From NCBI GenBank assembly GCA_038373865.1, contig JAXGGA010000472.1, positions 1 to 64,000 on the forward strand: a DNA stretch of 64,000 nucleotides. Reading direction: 5' to 3'. The stretch is from Uloborus plumipes. Lineage: Eukaryota > Arthropoda > Arachnida > Araneae > Uloboridae. Both the position numbers and the translations under genes were made by a program. Below the pieces are notes generated by a model. The model did not search any database, was not told the origin of the DNA, and worked only from the letters and a program-made list of their open reading frames with translations. Positions 59,118 through 64,000 of this stretch are shown here, in pieces (position 1 is the first letter of the stretch; each line of letters begins with the position of its first letter).

Positions 59118-62012
59118 GAGCAAGAATCTAAGAAACTGTCACGCCTAGCATTATGAGGTGATTCATGACCTCTCAGATTTTCTCCCAAAAATTACCAAAT
59201 GTTTATTATCTTATTGAAAGACCAAATCCAGAATGTTTTGCTCTAAAGTTGAGTTGTTTAGTTTTTATGGATCCCTAAAGTTGAAGGTGCGGCATCAAAA
59301 ATTAAGCGGATTTTCAAGACCTGGAAATTGCTGTGAGCCAAAACTCTTACCAGGAACTGTTAAACTGCAATTTTCTTTTTGTATATGGAATATAGAAGGT
59401 TGAAACTTTACAAAATGAATGTTAAATTTGTGGTAAGTTGTTGCCGTAAGGTCAGTAAAGGCCCTCAAAACAGGGCATTTTTGACGTTTTTTAGCGTTTT
59501 TGAGATCCAAAAACAGCTTGTACATTTCAGTTGGCACGGCAAAAATAGTGTCATTTGAAAGACCAGTGTAAGCACTTTAAAATAATGTATAAATAACCGA
59601 GGAAAGTTCAACGTGCTTTTAGTTGCGTAAGGCTGAAATATGAAAAATGTCATATTTTACCGATATTCAAACGGTCATAACTTCCTCTGCCAACAACATA
59701 TTGAAATATTTTTTTGCCAATGTCATGCTCTATTCTTTGTCTTAACAGAACAGTTGAGTCCTTTGAGGCGAAATGTGAAAAATGTTTTACAAAAAATGCA
59801 CAGAAAAAAATAAATTTTTTGTAAAAAATATTTTCACATTTCGCCTCAAAGGACTCAACTGTTCTGTTAAGACAAAGAATAGAGTATGACATTGGCGAAA
59901 AAAATATTTCAATATGTTGTTGGCAGAGGAAGTTATGACCGTTTGAATATCGGTAAAATATGACATTTTTCATATTTCGGCCTTACGCAACTAAAAGCAC
60001 GTTAGACTTTCCTCGGTTATTTATACATTATTTTAAAGTGCTTACACTGGTCTTTCAAACGACACTACTTTTGCCGTGCCAACTGAAATGTACAAACTGT
60101 TTTTGGACCTCAAAAACGCTAAAAAACGTCAAAAATGCCCTGTTTTGAGGGCCTTCACTGACCTTACGGCAACAACTTACCACACATTTAACATTTATTT
60201 TGTAAAGTTTCAACCTTCTACACTGCGATTCAAAAGTTTAGACAAAATGCGAATATGTGAATAAAAAGAAAACTATTCAACGAAATGCTTTCAAATTTCT
60301 ACTGCAGGTACACAATATGGTCCCAAATACGTGTCTGGAGTTCTTATAACTATAACTGGAATCAAATTTTGGATATTACAGAAGATAGTTTTTTACATTG
60401 TTGCAAAAGTTTAGACAATAGTCAGATTTTATGCAAATATCCCTTGAAATGTGATTGGTGGAGGAAATGCGGGACTGTATTATTCATTTATAAAGTGCAG
60501 AGATTGCTGAACAAATAATCAAAATCTCAAAAGCTCTTTAGTTCTCGTGTAAAGAAGATGAGAAAGTTAAGAAGCCGAAATTTGAAAATGAACCTACTTT
60601 ATTAATTTTTTGTCTTTTAAATTGGCTCTAGTATGGTAGTACATTGTTTTTTACTTTGTGGAGAGCAAATTCAGACATGCGTATCGATCAAAAAGTCCAA
60701 GAAAAATGATATTTCTTAAGGATGAAGGAATTGAAAAAACGGCTCAGACTGACGATTCGCCCCTTAATCCTACAAAACTTCAACTTGGGTCAAAAACAGC
60801 ACGTGACAGCATAAGTAGATGAACATCTGAATCAGAATGCATAAAAAAAACAAAGAATTGTGCCTGAGCCTTTTAGGACAGAGTGTCCCAAATAAGCCAG
60901 ATTTTATTGGTAAAAGCAGCACAGCATATGATCATTGGATATTTCTCAAGTCCCGCGAAAAGAATTATAATCCATCTAGGCCATCCCAATTTTAATAATT
61001 TTTATCAAAGAAAGTACCATTCATTTTTAGTCACGATGATACATATGCTGCTTTTCACATAAAATCTGGCTTATTTGGGACACTCTGTCCTAAAAGGCTC
61101 AGGCACAATTCTTTGTTTTTTTTTATGCATTCCGATTCAGATGTTCATCTACTTATGCTGTCACGTGCTGTTTTTGACCCAAGTTGAAGTTTTGTAGGAT
61201 TAAGGGGCGAATCGTCAGTCTGAGCCGTTTTTTCAATTCCTTCATCCTTAAGAAATATCATTTTTCTTGGACTTTTTGATCGATACGCATGTCTGAATTT
61301 GCTCTCCACAAAGTAAAAAACAATGTACTACCATACTAGAGCCAATTTAAAAGACAAAAAATTAATAAAGTAGGTTCATTTTCAAATTTCGGCTTCTTAA
61401 CTTTCTCATCTTCTTTACACGAGAACTAAAGAGCTTTTGAGATTTTGATTATTTGTTCAGCAATCTCTGCACTTTATAAATGAATAATACAGTCCCGCAT
61501 TTCCTCCACCAATCACATTTCAAGGGATATTTGCATAAAATCTGACTATTGTCTAAACTTTTGCAACAATGTAAAAAACTATCTTCTGTAATATCCAAAA
61601 TTTGATTCCAGTTATAGTTATAAGAACTCCAGACACGTATTTGGGACCATATTGTGTACCTGCAGTAGAAATTTGAAAGCATTTCGTTGAATAGTTTTCT
61701 TTTTATTCACATATTCGCATTTTGTCTAAACTTTTGAATCGCAGTGTATATTCCATATACAAAAAGAAAATAGGAGTTAAACAGTTTCTGGTAAGAGTTT
61801 TGGCTCACAGCAATTTCCATGTCTTGAAAATCCGCTTAATTTTTGATGTCGCACCTTCAACTTTAGGGGTCCATAAAAACTAAACAACTCAACTTTAGAG
61901 CAAAACATTCTGGATTTGGTCTTTCAATAAGATAATAAACATTTGGTAATTTTTTGGAAAAAATCTGAGAGGTCATGAATCACAGGCGTGACACTCTCTC
62001 AGATTCTTGCTC
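59118..62012 (+). mobile_element. TTAA-flanked palindromic element, copy 2, interrupted by a nested element
   Basis: TTAA at 59114-59117 and 62013-62016 bounds the same GAGCAAGAATCT...AGATTCTTGCTC ends as the copy at 53241. Removing the insert at 60221-61746 and one TA leaves 1367 bp, against 1370 bp in copy 1. Sequence identity to copy 1 is high throughout both arms. The left arm again contains the TAGCATTATGAG block (near 59147) and the right arm again lacks it. The inner junction of the arms is near 59810. The nested insertion lies in the right arm, within CAACCTTCTA|TATTCCATATAC. Confidence 0.92.
60221..61746. mobile_element. TA-flanked giant palindrome with Tc1-type IR/DR sites, 1526 bp, nested
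   Basis: TA at 60219-60220 and 61747-61748 bounds ends CACTGCGATTCAAAAGTTTA and its inverse. Arms of about 710 bp are almost identical, with roughly 100 bp unpaired in the centre (about 60937-61036). Both arms translate to exactly the same 77-codon frame (60285-60518 forward, 61449-61682 reverse), beginning MLSNFYCRYTIWSQ, which I do not recognise. The 15-mer CAAAAGTTTAGACAA occurs at 60231 and 60404, and inverted at 61549 and 61722. That outer and inner pair spaced 173 bp in each arm matches the IR/DR layout of Tc1-type elements. No transposase motif is visible. Confidence 0.92.
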
Positions 62013-62016
62013 TTAA

Positions 62017-64000
62017 ATCATGTTATAAATGCTACTTAAGCTTAAGTTAACAAATGGTTTAAAAAACAACAACATAAGCTTAAAAAACCATAAACATTAC
62101 AATGCTTATTTAAGCGTAAATACTGCAATAAATTAGAACTGCAAATCTGTTCACTACGCTAAATAAGAAATCCAAATACTGGCTTAAATTGCAGAAAATT
62201 ACAATTACTAAATTTGACATGTTTTTTAGAGGATTTTTGATTGCGATTTTGTCTGAAATTAATTCCACTGCCAAGCAGACGGTGCTGTAATAGAAGATAT
62301 TCTGATTTGCGTATTTGATGCTGTATTTCTGCTTGCTTGTAATGTTGATTTCATATATTTGATTCTTAATGTTTCATACTTCATAAGAAGTAAGTAGCCG
62401 ATCTGAAAGATGATACGCACTATTTTATAACATTACGTTTCATTGCTGGGGAACAGTCGTTGTTGGTAGCTAGAAAAAAAATCAGTAGAAAACTACTGCT
62501 CCAGTTACTTCCTTGCAAATTACTAGCTCTGAAAAAACAATAACTATCTATGCACTGTGTTAATCTAATTATGAAAACTAAAAACTGGGACAGATAACCC
62601 GGCGGGGTGAGTAAGCCTGAATTACCCTAGTTGGTCAAAGAAATTGAAAACAAGCCCCAAAAATATTTAAAAGTTGGAGAAACGCTAATTTAAAATATGA
62701 AAAACCTCCCGTGTACATCCATAATTTATTCATTAATCACAGCATTATCTTGAGATCGACTTGGACAACCATAACGATACGTTACCGTCCTTTGTTCAAA
62801 CTCATTTCTCGCACATAAACTCAGAGTGAGGATTAGTTCTAATGCAGAATGTAGGTGTGATATATACCCAATTCATCAAAATAATGCGCTTTAAAAGCAA
62901 AAAGCAAAATTGGAAAAGATAAACTTTCAGTCAAATTAGCATATACTGAGGTCGCATGGTCTCCTTAATACATTATGTATTATACTCGCTGTTTTAAAAC
63001 CTTAGGGTAATATTTAAAACTCTCCCTACATAGTATACTAATTTGACGCGCCATTAACTTTTGCGCTTCGTCGTCGAGTTAGCTCAAAAGAGGTTATTAA
63101 TAACAATGATATGGAAATAAATGGCTCAAATATACATGAGAATAATTTAAAAGGCTTTCTCCTTCAAATAGAAATCTGGAGTTTTTATCCTGATTTCTCC
63201 GAAAAAGGGATTGAAGAAAGGAGGAGGAAAGCAGAAGAAAAGAGAGATCGAAAGATAGTTTAAGAGCAAGTAATTCCCTGATGGACAATTCTGTATGTAT
63301 CTTTGCATTTCTTGCCAAGACTGTAAAGCTTAGTTTTGTTCCAAAGAACTTTCTTCATTATATTTGGTAAATTTTTGAATTCAGTCTGAAAATATAAAAT
63401 GAATTTGAAATCGCATTAGCATTTACTAACATCCGTTCTTCATTGTCATAAAAGCCAAATTTATAAGTTTGTCTTCAAGCAAAAAAAAAAAAGATGACCT
63501 TATAATGAAAAAGAAAGTATATATATGTACATATAACAATATGTTTTATTGCTACCAAAATTTATACTCTTCTCTCTAGCAAAAGCCAGTGGAATACATA
63601 TTTATAAACGATTAAAGCTAAATCTTACTAAACTACGATTAACTTTCAAAAACAAAAACAAAAACAAAAAAAAAACTTTATATCAACTTTAGAGCATATT
63701 GAAGGAATTGAAGAAAATAGAGCACCGAAATAATGGAGGAAAAAAATTGAAAATATTCTTTATAGCAAATAAAAAATAAATACAAGCAATTGACAAAGCC
63801 GATATGAAATAAGTAGCAACCCATTACATTCGTGAAAGTAAAACAGAAAGGGAAAAGAAAAACGTGATGAGAATCAGGGCAGGACTTATGTTAATTATTC
63901 AGCAAAACATTAGATAAATATAAGGACTGAATATGAATCAAACATCTGCGCATAAACTTAATGCATTTAAAAATTGTGCATCGTACTCAAGAAAACACGA
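62017..64000. other. AT-rich DNA to the window end, no gene seen
   Basis: Frames are short and unassigned. A-rich simple sequence occurs near 63480-63492 and 63650-63677. No inverted-repeat element was recognised. Confidence 0.55.

Noticed and set aside
60285..61682. Two identical 77-codon frames on opposite strands (60285-60518 and 61449-61682) as a duplicated gene
   Set aside because: They are the two arms of one palindromic element, so identity follows from the inverted repeat. The product matches no family I know.

Overview
This is a 64-kb, strongly AT-rich eukaryotic window from a large, repeat-rich genome. Tc1/mariner, pogo/Tigger and piggyBac-type remnants, tRNA-derived SINE heads and long intergenic or intronic stretches suggest an arthropod, possibly a chelicerate such as a spider; that assignment is inference. 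I found no convincing host protein-coding gene, no rRNA, no functional tRNA and no CRISPR array. Apart from one decayed transposase, nearly all open frames are short chance frames or translations of repeats, so the window reads as intron or intergenic DNA.

Layout. 1-17.5 kb: AT-rich unique DNA with a small CAGTGGTGTAGC-ended repeat (5.1 kb), a Tigger-like MITE (6.5 kb), a reverse-strand tRNA-derived SINE head (9.2 kb), a 55-unit AT microsatellite (11.8 kb) and several GC-richer islands that could be cis-regulatory. 17.5-18.9 kb: a complete 1429-bp Tc1-like transposon with both inverted repeats and TA target sites; its transposase has an open catalytic half and a broken DNA-binding half. 21.4-26.8 kb: an ACTGTAAAA-type MITE with an 85-bp terminal duplication, a 1-kb inverted-repeat element carrying a 60-bp minisatellite and a tRNA-like segment, and four units of a ~146-bp tandem repeat ending in a 12-bp microsatellite. 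29.4-30 kb: a mariner remnant. 34.3-34.7 kb: a motif-dense regulatory candidate. 38.1-39.4 kb: a TA-flanked element that keeps the broken C-terminal end of a protein, possibly pogo-like. 45.9-52.5 kb: a GGGGCTGTC-type MITE, two more ACTGTAAAA MITEs and a TTAA-flanked piggyBac-like MITE. 53.2-62 kb: the most striking part. It holds two copies of a TTAA-flanked, almost perfectly palindromic ~1.37-kb element, one of them split by a second, TA-flanked 1526-bp palindromic element with Tc1-style IR/DR sites. Between them lie a divergent direct duplication, a 1.65-kb inverted-repeat element, a 585-bp mariner derivative with oppositely oriented transposase pieces, and a SINE-like segment.

The features do not form a pathway. 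What links them is transposon biology: mostly non-autonomous elements that would depend on transposases encoded elsewhere, nested insertions that can be ordered in time, and long inverted repeats that would fold into double-stranded RNA if transcribed.
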